A stretch of DNA of 64,000 nucleotides. It comes from Amorphochlora amoebiformis (lineage: Eukaryota > Cercozoa > Chlorarachniophyceae). The DNA is taken from NCBI GenBank assembly GCA_054601695.1, contig BAAHQB010000099.1:1-64000 (forward strand), written 5' to 3'. Numbering within the stretch: position 1 is the stretch's first letter; each line of letters starts with the position of its first letter. The position numbers and the translations under genes were made by a program. This document shows, in pieces, positions 12,833 through 24,315 of this stretch. The notes under the pieces were generated by a model. That model searched no databases, was not told the DNA's origin, and saw only the letters and a list, made by a program, of their open reading frames with translations.

Positions 12833-15136
12833 GAAAGTATATGACCAATATGGCATATTGTGCCCCGGAGCTGCGGCGAACTACGTGGCTCAACGGCGGC
12901 TACGTGAAGATGGATATCGACTCAGGTTCGTGGGGGAGCAGGACGACGTCTCGATTATGAAGGATGGAGATGAGATCTGCAGGACTTCTGGGACCAAGAA
13001 GAGGCTGTTCCTCATCCCTGTGGCAAACGATGATAACCTTGGCGCATGGTTTGACGACAAGGCGAGGTGGAGGTCCTTATGGAAATGGCACCTGGCACTA
13101 GGACATACGCCAAGTAGGATCATCAAGAAGATGGAGAAGCTGGGAGTCGTGGCTGGATTGTCGATTGCGGATGTCAAGGCGCATGTTAGGTTCTACGATA
13201 CCATATTCAACTTCAAGGCTCGACGAGAAGATATATATATATCTCCTGAGAAGCGGAATGATACATATATATATCCTGAAATGACTTTCTCCGACGACAA
13301 GGCTGCCGACGGAGAGGGGGAGAAGAATAATGCACCGGATATGGGGGAGTCTGACGACGACGACGACAACGACGACGAAGAAGAAACGGCACCTAGGCGT
13401 TCAACACGCACTCGGACGCAACGCACAGTATACGACGGACAGGGAGGCAGCGAGATCCCAAGCGCTAAGGGCAACGTTGAAGTGGCTGCGGCGATGGAGG
13501 ACTGTATGTTCGGTATAAGCGACGGCACCGAACCCAAGAACTGGGAGGAGGCGAGGCATCATCCTGCATGGGTGAAGGCAACCGATGAAGAGATAGAGGC
13601 ACTGGAGAAGAACGGGACCTGGAAGATCATCGCACGACGACCTGAGATGAGGGTTGTTGGTGTTAGGACTCTCTACAAGCAGAAACTGAACAAGGATGGT
13701 GAACCTGGGCGCAAGAAGGCACGCGTGGTGGCGAAGGGATATACACAGTATGGGGTGAGCTTTAATGATCGATACGCCCCGACGCTGAGGATCGCCAGCT
13801 TAAGGGCCATTCTGGCACTTGCACAAGTGAAGGGACGGAAGATATTGAGCGCGGACATCAACAACGCGTACCTACATGGACCAGAGGACGACGAAGTCTA
13901 TATGGAGATACCAGGGAGATTGTGGGATATACGATCAAGCAAATACGTATGTGACCTTCAGAAGAGCATCTACGGGCTGAAGACTGCTGGGAGGAACTGG
14001 AACAAATGCTTCGACAAATATATGGAGTCGAAAGGATATCGGAGGTCCGGTGACCGTGCGTCTACATGCATCATCAGAGGGGCGTCATCGTATGTGTATA
14101 CGTGGACGACGTCGTGTGTACAGCAGCGCGAGAAAAGGATGGGTATACGTTCCTGCAAGGCCTCCGTGCTAGATTTGAGATTAAAGAAATGGGTGAGCTG
14201 GATTTTGTTCTGGGAATATCGGTGACGAAGATTGGAAAGGACCTGATAATGTCACAAGAAGCCTACGCTAAGAGGATTCTAATAGAGTACAAGATGCAAA
14301 ACTGCAAGGGAGTCACCACGCCTATGGCACCATCTGTGAAGCTCACCAAAGACGAAGAAGTACTTGGAGTTGACCAAGAAAAATATCGCTCCATTATTGG
14401 GAAGATTGCATACTTGGCAACATGTACAAGACCGGACTTAGCATACACGGTATCAGAACTGTGAAGGTACCTGAACGATCCGAAGCGAAGTCACATGCTG
14501 GCTGTAGAGTACGCCCTGAGGTACATCAAGCGTACACTGCACTACGGACTTCGGTTCACGAACGCTGGGACTGATATGAAGATGTATGTCGACGCTGATC
14601 ATGCTGGATGCCTGGATACGAGAAGGTCGACAAGTGGATGTTTGATCATCTTCGGAGGAAATTTGATACATTGGCGTGCGAAGCGACAGACAATTGCGGT
14701 GAAGAGCTCAGCCATTGCCGAGTACGTGGCTTTGTCGGAAGGGCTGGACGAATTGCTATGGATGCGGAACTTATTTTTAGAGTTGGACGTGAAGTTGGGA
14801 TCGTCGATGGTTTATGAGGACAACACTGCGTGTATACGGATCGCGGAGAATCCTATCTTGTCTCAGAAAACCAAGGCCGTCGATCTGCACTTCCACTACT
14901 GTCGGGATCACCTGCAACGTGGGATATATATGTTGGAATATATACCAACAGATCAACAGTTAGCGGATGGGCTTACCAAGGCTGTGAGCGGTGCTACACT
15001 CTTCAAGCTGGCGGAAGCATATCTGGACACGGAAGCGCATGTGGCTCCAACCAAGAGCGCAGCAGAGGTCGACGCTGGCAGGAGCGGCGCGTCGAGGGGG
15101 AGTGTTAACGTATACCGGACCTACAAGCTTAACTAG
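12825..15136 (+). pseudogene. Broken pol of the copia element: RT and RNase H, no integrase (left)
   Basis: The first frame (12825-14225) contains a GAG-pre-integrase piece (WHLALGHTPSRI), then the post-integrase acidic linker and the RT start ([23 protein letters not shown]). The integrase core between them is deleted. A frameshift near 13912-14050 moves the YVDD active site ([10 protein letters not shown], about 14090) to another frame (14066-14464), which then stops at a TGA at 14462 where the right copy reads through. RNase H follows in a third segment (14495-15136) with [15 protein letters not shown] and the terminal ADGLTKAV motif. Non-functional as read. Described only; not restored. 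Confidence 0.85.
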
Positions 15137-15339
15137 ACGTCAGATCGCTAGACTACCGTCATATTCGTAATCTACGCATGCGAATTAGCAATAGTCATCC
15201 GAGGGGAAGATCTTCAAGGGAAGACCTTAGGTAGGGAAGGCCTTCTACGCGAGAATTTTCTTGTGAATTTAGTCATTATCATTTGCCATAATCCAAACGG
15301 ACAACAGTCAATCGGACAACTACCACTGCTACGCTGACA
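15103..15339 (+). repeat. 3' LTR, copia left copy
   Basis: 237 bp and one base shorter than the 5' LTR. Preceded by the polypurine tract gtcgagggggag. Confidence 0.9.
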
Positions 15340-15405
15340 ATATACATATATATTATACATATGTATGTATATACTATTCGCATACAGACGTATTCAACCA
15401 AATAC

Positions 15406-15446
<41 letters not shown>

Positions 15447-15507
15447 TTTATACACTGGGTAAAAATTATAGGCATAAATTTATTCTCTATATATATATTT
15501 ATATACC

Positions 15508-15543
<36 letters not shown>

Positions 15544-15613
15544 AATAAACATTTACATATATATATATATATATAATATTTATATATACATTTATATATA
15601 TATATATATATAG

Positions 15614-15676
15614 GAGCGTCTGTCGAAGTTAAGGATGATGATGGCTGGAATGCGCTTATTTGTGCAGCACATAACG
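15614..15676 (+). CDS. Ankyrin-repeat exon (left arm)
   Basis: A 63-nt exon bounded by tatatag and gtgtat. Entered at phase 1 it encodes [20 protein letters not shown], the first half of an ankyrin repeat (DxxGWxALxxAAxxG). It is identical in sense to 17969-18031 on the minus strand. Upstream ankyrin exons seen in the right arm are absent here; the glycosyltransferase-like exons occupy that position, with the copia element between. This is therefore either an orphan exon or the 3' part of a mosaic gene. Confidence 0.7.
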
Positions 15677-16253
15677 GTGTATATCTATTTATAGATATAC
15701 GTATATCATATATACCATATCTACATATCGATATATATATATATATATATAAACAAGATGGCTGGAATGCGCTTATTTGTGCAGCAATAACGGTGTATAT
15801 GTATATCTATTTATAGATATACGTATATCATATATACCATATCTACATATCGATATATATATATATATATATAATCAAGATGGCTGGAATGCGCTTATTT
15901 GTGCAGCACATAACGGTGTATATCTATTTATAGATATACGTATATCATATATATCATATCTACATATCTACATATCGATATATATATATATATATAATCA
16001 AGATGGCTGGAATGCGCTTATTTGTGCAGCACATAACGGTGTATATCTATTTATAGATATACGTATATCATATGTACCATATCTACATATCTGCGTATAT
16101 ACGATATGTACATATATAAATATCGATATATATATATATAATATAAGATGGCTGGAATGCGCTTATTTGTGCAGCACATAACGGTGTATATGTATATCTA
16201 TTTATAGATATACGTATATCATATATACACTATATCTACATATATATATATAG

Positions 16254-16285
<32 letters not shown>

Positions 16286-16488
16286 AAATACGGATGGAAT
16301 GCGTTATTTGTGCAGCACATAAGGGTGTATATGTATTTTATATATATATATATGTATATATATATATAGATATATAATCAAGATGGCTGGAATGCGCTTA
16401 TTTGTGCAGCACATAACGGTGTATATGTATATCTATTTATAGATATACGTATATCATATATACACCATATCTACATATCTACATATCG

Positions 16489-16520
<32 letters not shown>

Positions 16521-16642
16521 CATAATCAATACGGATGGAATGCGCTTATTTGTGCAGCACATAACGGTGTATATGTATATCTATTTATATACATATATAC
16601 CGTTTTGTGCTGCACAAATAAGCGCATTCCAGCGGTATCGAT

Positions 16643-16692
<50 letters not shown>

Positions 16693-16917
16693 GATATGTA
16701 GATATGGTATATATGATATACGTAGATCTATAAATAGATATACATATACACCGTTATGTGCTGCACAAATAAGCGCATTCTATCTGTATTGATTATAATA
16801 TATATATATATATCGATATGTAGATATGTAGATATGGTATGTATGATATACGTATATCTATAAATAGATATACATATACACCGTTATGTGCTGCACAAAT
16901 AAGCGCATTCCATCCGT

Positions 16918-16953
<36 letters not shown>

Positions 16954-17175
16954 CGATATGTAGATATGTAGATATGGTATATATGATATACATATACACC
17001 GTTATGTGCTGCACAAATAAGCGCATTCCAGCCATCTTGATTATATATCTATATATATATATACATATATATCGACATGTAGATATGTAGATATGGTATA
17101 TATGATATACGTATATCTATAAATAGAATACATATACACCGTTATGTGCTGCACAAATAAGCGCATTCCATCCGT

Positions 17176-17223
<48 letters not shown>

Positions 17224-17462
17224 ATGCAGATATGTAGATATGGTATATATGATATACGTATATCTATAAATAGATATACATATACACCGTTATGTGCTGC
17301 ACAAATAAGCGCATTCCAGCCATCTTGATTATATATCTATATATATATATATCGATATGTAGATATGTAGATATGGTATATATGATATACGTATATCTAT
17401 AAATAGATATACATATACACCGTTATGTGCTGCATAAATAAGCGCATTCCAGCCATCTTGAT

Positions 17463-17499
<37 letters not shown>

Positions 17500-17601
17500 C
17501 GACATGTAGATATGTAGATATGGTACATATGATATACGCATATCTATAAATAGATATACACCGTTATGTGCTGCACAAATAAGCGCATTCCAGCCATCTT
17601 G

Positions 17602-17640
<39 letters not shown>

Positions 17641-17738
17641 ATGCAGATATGTAGATATGGTATATATGATATACGTATATCTATAAATAGATATACACCG
17701 TTATGTGCTGCACAAATAAGCGCATTCCAGCCATCTTG

Positions 17739-17773
<35 letters not shown>

Positions 17774-17968
17774 ATGTAGATATGTAGATATGGTATATAT
17801 GATATACGTATATCTATAAATAGATATACATATACACCGTTATGTGCTGCACAAATAAGCGCATTCCAGCCATCTTGATTATATATCTATATATATATAT
17901 ATATATCGATATGCAGATATGTAGATATGGTATATATGATATACGTATATCTATAAATAGATATACAC
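15677..17968. repeat. Palindromic array of ankyrin-exon echoes (palindrome centre)
   Basis: After the full exon at 15614, seven partial copies of its donor half (gatggctggaatgcgcttat through ataacgg|tgtat) follow in direct orientation up to about 16,567. From 16,600 about ten copies run in reverse orientation, ending in the full exon at 17969-18031. Copies are separated by a conserved spacer (tatctatttatagatatacg) plus (TA)n. The junction 16,563-16,604 is itself nearly perfectly palindromic (aacggtgtata ... tataccgtt). Confidence 0.9.
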
Positions 17969-18058
17969 CGTTATGTGCTGCACAAATAAGCGCATTCCAG
18001 CCATCATCATCCTTAACTTCGACAGACGCTCCTATATATATATATAAATGTATATGTA

Positions 18059-18099
<41 letters not shown>

Positions 18100-21000
18100 A
18101 ATGTATGTATATATATATATGTATGGGTATATAAATGTATATATAGAGAATAAATTTATGCCTATAATTTTTACACAGTTTATAAACTGTATATATATAT
18201 ATATATATATATACATATATATTATGTATTTGGTTGAATGTGTCTGTATGCGAATAGTATATACAGTTATACTGATATGTAGTATATATATATATTGACA
18301 GCGTAGCAGTGGTAGTTGTCCGATTGACTGTTGTCCGTTTGGATTATGGCAAATGATAATGACTAAATTCACAAGAAAATTCTCGCGTAGAAGGCCTTCC
18401 CTACCTAAGGTCTTCCCTTGGAAGATCTTCCCCTCGGATGACTATTGCTAATTCGCATGCGTAGATTACGAATATGACGGTAGTCTAGCGATCTGACGTC
18501 TAGTTAAGCTTGTAGGTCCGGTATACGTTAACACTCCCCCTCGACGCGCCGCTCCTGCCAGCGTCGACCTCTGCTGCGCTCTTGGTTGGAGCCACATGCG
18601 CTTCCGTGTCCAGATATGCTTCCGCCAGCTTGAAGAGTGTAGCACCGCTCACAGCCTTGGTAAGCCCATCCGCTAACTGTTGATCTGTTGGTATATATTC
18701 CAACATATATATCCCACGTTGCAGGTGATCCCGACAGTAGTGGAAGTGCAGATCGACGGCCTTGGTTTTCTGAGACAAGATAGGATTCTCCGCGATCCGT
18801 ATACACGCAGTGTTGTCCTCATAAACCATCGACGATCCCAACTTCACGTCCAACTCTAAAAATAAGTTCCGCATCCATAGCAATTCGTCCAGCCCTTCCG
18901 ACAAAGCGACGTACTCGGCAATGGCTGAGCTCTTCACAGCAATTGTCTGTCGCTTCGAACGCCAATGTATCAAATTTCCTCCGAAGATGATCAAACATCC
19001 ACTTGTCGACCTTCTAGTATCCAGGCATCCAGCATGATCAGCGTCGACATACATCTTCATATCAGTCCCAGCGTTCGTGAACCGAAGTCCGTAGTGCAGT
19101 GTACGCTTGATGTACCTCAGGGCGTACTCTACAGCCAGCATGTGACTTCGCTTCGGATCGTTCAGGTACCTTGACAGCTTTGATACCGTGTATGCTAAGT
19201 CCGGTCTTGTACATGTTGCTAAGTACGCAATCTTCCCAATAATGGAGCGATATTTTTCTTGGTCAACTCCAGGTCCTTCTTCGTCTTTGGTGAGCTTCAC
19301 AGATGGTGCCATAGGCGTGGTGACTCCCTTGCAGTTTTGCATCTTGTACTCGATCAGAATCCTCTTAGCGTAGGCTTCTTGTGACATTATCAGGTCCTTT
19401 CCAATCTTCGTCACCGATATTCCCAGAACAAAATCCAGCTCACCCATTTCTTTAATCCCAAATCTAGCACGGAGGCCTTGCAGGAACGTATACCCATCCT
19501 TCTCTCGCGCTGCTGTACACACGACGTCGTCCACGTATACACATACGATGACGTCCCTCTGATGATGCATGTAGACGCACGGGTCACTCCTGCACCTCCG
19601 ATATCCTTTCGACTCCATATATTTGTCGAAGCATTTGTTCCAGTTCCTCCCAGCAGTCTTCAGCCCGTAGATGCTCTTCTGAAGGTCACATACGTATTTG
19701 CTTGGATCGTACTTATCCCTCATGCTCTCTGGTATCTCCATATAGACTTCGTCGTCCTCTGGTCCGTGTAGGTACGCGTTGTTGATGTCCGCACTCAATA
19801 CCTTTCGTCCCTTCACTTGTGCAAGTGCCAGAATGGCCCTTAAGCTGGCGATCCTCAGTGTCGGGGCGTATCGATCATTAAAGCTCACCCCATACTGTGT
19901 ATATCCCTTCGCCACCACGCGTGCCTTCTTGCGCCCAGGTTCACCATCCTTGTTCAGTTTCTGCTTGTAGAGAGTCCTAACACCAACAACCCTCATCTCA
20001 GGTCGTCGTGCGATGATCTTCCAGGTCCCGTTCTTCTCCAGTGCCTCTATCTCTTCATCGGTTGCCTTCACCCATGCAGGATGATGCCTCGCCTCCTCCC
20101 AGTTCTTGGGTTCGGTGCCGTCGCTTATACCGAACATGCAGTCCTCCATCGCCGCAGCCACTTCAACGTTGCCCTTAGCGCTTGGGATCTCGCTGCCTCC
20201 TTGTCCGTCGTATACTGTGCGTTGCGTCCGAGTGCGTGTTGAACGCCTAGGTGCCGTTTCTTCTTCGTCGTCGTTGTCGTCGTCGTCGTCAGACTCCCCC
20301 ATATCCGGTGCATTGTTCTTCTCCCCCTCTCCGTCGGCAGCCTTGTCGTCGGAGAACGTCGTTTCAGGATATATATATATATCATTCTGCTTCTCAGGAG
20401 ATATATATATATCCTGAATATGTACAGAACGTTCTCCGACGACATCCAGCCACGACTGCCGACTTCTTCAGATGACCCGAGGCGGATGTTAGAACAATGC
20501 CATCCATAAGGACCTCGACCTCGCCTTGACGTCAAACGATGCGCCAAGGTTATCATCGACGACAGGGATGAGAAACGGCACCTAGGCGTTCAACATATAT
20601 CTTCTCGTCGAGCCTTGAAGTTGAATATGGTATCGTAGAACCTAACATGCGCCTCTTTCACCACTTTACCGTTTTCCTTAAGCACTTTGACGTCCCCAAA
20701 GCCCTTGGATTCCATTCGGGTCTCGCCGTTGCCTAGCTTGAAAGCATGATTCTTCACCACCCTGAAGGTCTTGAAGTACCGCTTGTCCTTGAAGCAGCTC
20801 CTCGTGCATCCACTGTCGAGCACCAGATATCCAGCAGTCGAGCCGTCGCCCCAGTTGCCTGCCACCGCGCTCCAGTTGTAATCCGATTCGCTGCTATCCT
20901 CAAGTATCGCCGCATCATCATCTTGTTTGTTGAGCAATGGACAATCCTTCTTCATGTGCCCCTTCTTGTTGCACTTGAAACATTTGCCCCTGAACTTCCT

Positions 21001-22318
21001 CGATGCTCCCTTCGGCCTCCCAGACTTCGCGGTCATCAACTTGTCGATCCTAGTCTTCATCTTCGCAAGATCCTTCGCAGACATGTCCTTGAGATTCTTG
21101 GTCCCTTGATGCTCATGGCCGGCCGCCACGATATCCTTTACCTTGGTCTCATAGTTGTTAGCCGCCTTCCTTGCTGCCACACTAGTGATCGCCGTTACCG
21201 CCGCTTGGTAGGTAGTAGGGTGCAGTGCAATATTCTCGAGTGTAGAGCCGTACTCGTCCTCCGGGAGAGCCATCATGAGCGCCACGATCCTGTCCTCGTC
21301 GTCCATGGTCTTGCCCAGCCCGGTGAGTGCATCCGCCGTCTCCTCGATCTCCGAAGCCAGCTTCCCGAAATCGCCGCTGTAATCGTCAAGCGTCTGACGA
21401 TTCAACTTCTTCTGTAGCTTCATCCTCCTAAACAGTCGTGGACCCTCGATGCCAGCGCGCAGACGAGCCCAGAGGTACACTGGATCCTCCCTCCCGGTTG
21501 TAAGATGTTCATACTTACGTCCCACCGTGAGCACCAATGTAGCATGCAGTAGCATCCTCAACTTTATATGCGCGTCCTCTTTCCCATCGAGATTCGTTGC
21601 CCATTTCCCCTCCTTCATCTCAACCACATGCTGTGGACGTAGAGCGTCAGGATTCTTCCAATCCATGATGGATCGTGCCCCAAGCTTCATGCAGTCCTCG
21701 AGCTGAAGTGCCTTCACCATCATAGAGACGCTCTTGGCGTACTTGGTCCAGTCGTCCTCCTTGGTAAGCTTCAGCTTGGCAGTCCACTTGAGTAGGGCAG
21801 TACGTGTCGCTTCGAAACTCATAACCTGACAGCGTAGCAGTGGTAGTTGTCCGATTGACTGTTGTCCGTTTGGATTATGGCAAATGATAATGACTAAATT
21901 CACAAGAAAATTCTCGCGTAGAAGGCCTTCCCTACCTAAGGTCTTCCCTTGGAAGATCTTCCCCTCGGATGACTATTGCTAATTCGCATGCGTAGATTAC
22001 GAATATGACGGTAGTCTAGCGATCTGACGTCTAGTTAAGCTTGTAGGTCCGGTATACGTTAACAATATATATATATATATATATATTTATTTATTTATTT
22101 ATATATCTATATATCTATATGTCTATATATCTATATGTATATATATATATATATCATGTATTTGGTTGAATGTGTTTGTATGCAAATAGTATATATATAG
22201 TTATATTATTATGTAGTTTTAGAATTTATCCATGAAATTATATGTATTCATACGTATATATATTTCCATGTATAAATGTATATATATACATATATATATA
22301 TGTATATACATATTATAT

Positions 22319-22365
<47 letters not shown>

Positions 22366-22388
22366 TATATACATATATGTTTATTGTC

Positions 22389-22419
<31 letters not shown>

Positions 22420-23085
22420 GTATATTTATATATATACATATACATACACACATATATGTACATAAAGACATACATATATATATATGTGTATATGTATGTA
22501 TATATAAATATATATATAATCATATCACATACCAGCCTCTTCAACTAAATAGCGAATCACATCCAGTTTTCTGGTATTATATATATATATATATATTATA
22601 ATGGGTTATTTTGCTTAGTTAGTTTATTAGTTTAGGGTTAGGGTTAGGGTTAGCATTAGGGTTAGGGTTAGGGTTATAGTTCGATTATATATATATGTAT
22701 ACATACATATATATATATATATATTTATATATATGTATGAGTATATGTGTATGTATGTATGTATATATATATATATATGTATATGTACAGATACACACAC
22801 ACACACACTCACATATATATATATACACATACATATATATATACATATATATATGTGTGTATATATTTGTTCATTTATATATATATATATATGTATATAT
22901 ATTATATGTATATTATATATATATACATATACATATATTTATATATATATGTATAAATATATATCTATATATATATGTATATACATGTATACATATATAT
23001 ATATATATGTATATATGTACATATATATGTATGTGTACGTATATATATTTATTTATGTTCATACATACACAAAATACATTATTCA

Positions 23086-23121
<36 letters not shown>

Positions 23122-23784
23122 TATGAATTATTTACGTATATCACTATATATATTTATATTTATATACATACATATACATACATATATATATATACGTATA
23201 TATTATATTCTGCTATAACCCATCACGTATTAGAGCTATAACACTACTGATATATATATATATATGTATATATATACATATATATTGCATTTATATACAT
23301 AATATATACACACATACATATATATATATATATTTATAGTCATTACCCCTCGAATCCAGCACATATTAAAGCGGTACATCCGCACTTGTTCTGATTAGGG
23401 TTAGGGTTTTGGTTAGGGTTAGGGTTAGGGTTAGGGTTAGGGTTCGTTAGGGTTAGGTTTAGGGTTAATGTTAGGGTTAGAGTCAGGGTTAGGGTTAGGG
23501 ATAGGGTTAGGGTTAGGGATAGGGTTAGGGTATATAGCATGACTAGATGAAGATGATTTGACACGTGTCTGACAATTAAGATTTGACACGTGTCCGAGAA
23601 ATTCAATTTGACACGAGTCCGAGAAATTCAATTTGACACGTGTCTAACAGGAAGATCAATAGGACACGTGTCTGGCAAGAAAAACAGCTTGACACGTGCC
23701 TGACAAGAAGACTGGCTTGACACGTGTCTGGCAAGATGATACCTTTGCGTTCACGGGTACACCCAAACGAACTGCGTACTTCAG
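17969..23784 (-). CDS. Ankyrin-repeat protein gene, four exons
   Basis: Exons on the minus strand, in order: 23743-23784 ([14 protein letters not shown]), 23347-23390 ([15 protein letters not shown]), 22533-22570 ([12 protein letters not shown]) and 17969-18031 ([20 protein letters not shown]). Each has an AG acceptor and GT donor, and the phases match exactly (0, 2, 1). Joined, they give about one and a half canonical ankyrin repeats, a protein-interaction fold. The first and last exons of the gene are not in view. The second intron-exon border uses a telomeric edge (ccctaatcag). The copia element lies in the last intron, and the last exon borders the palindromic echo array, so the gene may run into the palindrome. 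Confidence 0.75.
18296..18533 (-). repeat. 3' LTR, copia right copy
   Basis: 238 bp. The minus-strand sequence begins TGTTAACG and ends CTGTCA. The polypurine tract gtcgagggggag lies just inside it. Confidence 0.9.
18500..20302 (-). CDS. Copia RT-RNase H polyprotein (right copy)
   Basis: 600 aa. It starts inside an acidic linker ([15 protein letters not shown]). RT spans about residues 60-300, with [27 protein letters not shown] fingers, the [16 protein letters not shown] motif, [17 protein letters not shown], and the catalytic [10 protein letters not shown] near residue 255. RNase H of copia type follows: [34 protein letters not shown] and the terminal ADGLTKAV. The frame runs into the 3' LTR. 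There is no integrase, so any mobility would need one supplied in trans. The true translation start is uncertain because the preceding region is rearranged. Confidence 0.85.
   Translation of the reverse strand: MGESDDDDDNDDEEETAPRRSTRTRTQRTVYDGQGGSEIPSAKGNVEVAAAMEDCMFGISDGTEPKNWEEARHHPAWVKATDEEIEALEKNGTWKIIARRPEMRVVGVRTLYKQKLNKDGEPGRKKARVVAKGYTQYGVSFNDRYAPTLRIASLRAILALAQVKGRKVLSADINNAYLHGPEDDEVYMEIPESMRDKYDPSKYVCDLQKSIYGLKTAGRNWNKCFDKYMESKGYRRCRSDPCVYMHHQRDVIVCVYVDDVVCTAAREKDGYTFLQGLRARFGIKEMGELDFVLGISVTKIGKDLIMSQEAYAKRILIEYKMQNCKGVTTPMAPSVKLTKDEEGPGVDQEKYRSIIGKIAYLATCTRPDLAYTVSKLSRYLNDPKRSHMLAVEYALRYIKRTLHYGLRFTNAGTDMKMYVDADHAGCLDTRRSTSGCLIIFGGNLIHWRSKRQTIAVKSSAIAEYVALSEGLDELLWMRNLFLELDVKLGSSMVYEDNTACIRIAENPILSQKTKAVDLHFHYCRDHLQRGIYMLEYIPTDQQLADGLTKAVSGATLFKLAEAYLDTEAHVAPTKSAAEVDAGRSGASRGSVNVYRTYKLN
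20590..21822 (-). CDS. gag-protease of the copia element (right copy)
   Basis: It begins at the ATG ([13 protein letters not shown]) directly inside the 5' LTR; an in-frame ATG further upstream lies in the LTR and is not favoured. It has copia gag, the zinc knuckle [14 protein letters not shown] (one Lys-to-Asn change from the left copy) and the protease motif [11 protein letters not shown]. It continues through [21 protein letters not shown], a deletion join that skips the GAG-pre-integrase and integrase regions. It stops in the rearranged segment. Confidence 0.85.
   Translation of the reverse strand: MSFEATRTALLKWTAKLKLTKEDDWTKYAKSVSMMVKALQLEDCMKLGARSIMDWKNPDALRPQHVVEMKEGKWATNLDGKEDAHIKLRMLLHATLVLTVGRKYEHLTTGREDPVYLWARLRAGIEGPRLFRRMKLQKKLNRQTLDDYSGDFGKLASEIEETADALTGLGKTMDDEDRIVALMMALPEDEYGSTLENIALHPTTYQAAVTAITSVAARKAANNYETKVKDIVAAGHEHQGTKNLKDMSAKDLAKMKTRIDKLMTAKSGRPKGASRKFRGKCFKCNKKGHMKKDCPLLNKQDDDAAILEDSSESDYNWSAVAGNWGDGSTAGYLVLDSGCTRSCFKDKRYFKTFRVVKNHAFKLGNGETRMESKGFGDVKVLKENGKVVKEAHVRFYDTIFNFKARREDIC
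21827..22064 (-). repeat. 5' LTR, copia right copy
   Basis: 238 bp, with its outer boundary against (TA)n at 22,065. The inner boundary is followed (minus strand) by GGTTATGAG, as in the left copy. Confidence 0.9.
22065..22532. repeat. (TA)n tract with a copied copia flank
   Basis: (TA)n with TTTA repeats. At about 22,157-22,195 there is a second copy of the 'gtatttggttgaatgtgt' flank that also lies beyond the other end of the copia element (18,227-18,265), in the same orientation. No gene beyond the ankyrin exon that follows. Confidence 0.7.
22571..23340. repeat. Ankyrin-gene intron: (TA)n, short TTAGGG array, exon echo
   Basis: TTAGGG units at 22,632-22,676, then long (TA)n/(TATG)n. A short island at 23,205-23,250 (minus strand agctctaatacgtgatggg) looks like a degraded echo of the ankyrin exon at 23347-23390 (tttaatatgtgctggattcg). 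Confidence 0.6.
23391..23742 (-). repeat. Ankyrin-gene intron: telomeric repeats plus GACACGTGTC minisatellite
   Basis: TTAGGG and variants fill 23,395-23,535. Then 23,551-23,738 holds seven copies of the palindromic decamer GACACGTGTC (some with one change), spaced about 27-32 bp and linked by 'tgacaagaag'-type spacers. On the gene strand the intron starts gtatca and ends ccctaatcag. Confidence 0.85.
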
Positions 23785-23789
23785 CTGAA

Positions 23790-23791
23790 TA

Positions 23792-23840
<49 letters not shown>

Positions 23841-23896
23841 ATATATGTTGTTATATACATACACATATTTATGTGCGTGTGTATATATTGCATATA

Positions 23897-23928
<32 letters not shown>

Positions 23929-24064
23929 GATATATATAATATATACACACATATATACAAATATATATAATATCATACTATCTTTATACTATATGACTAT
24001 ACATCCATATATATATATATATATATATAATATTATACTATATGTATACTATATGACTATACAT

Positions 24065-24116
<52 letters not shown>

Positions 24117-24197
24117 TATACAATATAATATGTTATATAACAGTACATGCTCACACTCTTAAGTATAAACATGAAAAAGTATGTAATACATGTATAT

Positions 24198-24255
<58 letters not shown>

Positions 24256-24263
24256 GCTTTCTG

Positions 24264-24315
<52 letters not shown>

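Larger units (their letters stand above)
11433..15339 (+). mobile_element. Ty1/copia element lacking the integrase core (left copy)
   Basis: The LTRs at 11433-11670 and 15103-15339 both run TGTTAACG...GCTGACA and differ by one base in a CC/C run, as far as I can align them. The element is 3.9 kb, short for a copia element of roughly 5 kb. Order: LTR, gag with zinc knuckle, protease motif, a GAG-pre-integrase remnant, then directly RT and RNase H. The integrase core with its DDE triad is absent. A purine tract (gaggggg) precedes the 3' LTR. It is inserted in (TA)n, so the target duplication cannot be read. The same flank (ttcaaccaaatacata) follows the right-arm copy, so insertion predates the inverted duplication. 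Confidence 0.9.
18296..22064 (-). mobile_element. Ty1/copia element lacking the integrase core (right copy)
   Basis: The LTRs are 18296-18533 (3') and 21827-22064 (5'), each 238 bp and ending GCTGTCA, where the left copy ends GCTGACA. It has the same domain order and the same loss of the integrase core as the left copy. RT-RNase H is intact here. Between protease and RT (about 20,303-20,640) the sequence is scrambled: a remnant of the GAG-pre-integrase region lies out of order next to a short inverted piece of the acidic-linker region. It sits in the intron between ankyrin exons 22533-22570 and 17969-18031. Confidence 0.9.

Noticed and set aside
20746-21417. 223-aa plus-strand frame, and similar minus-strand frames at 12,143-12,751
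   Set aside because: Antisense shadows of the copia gag gene, kept open by its codon composition.
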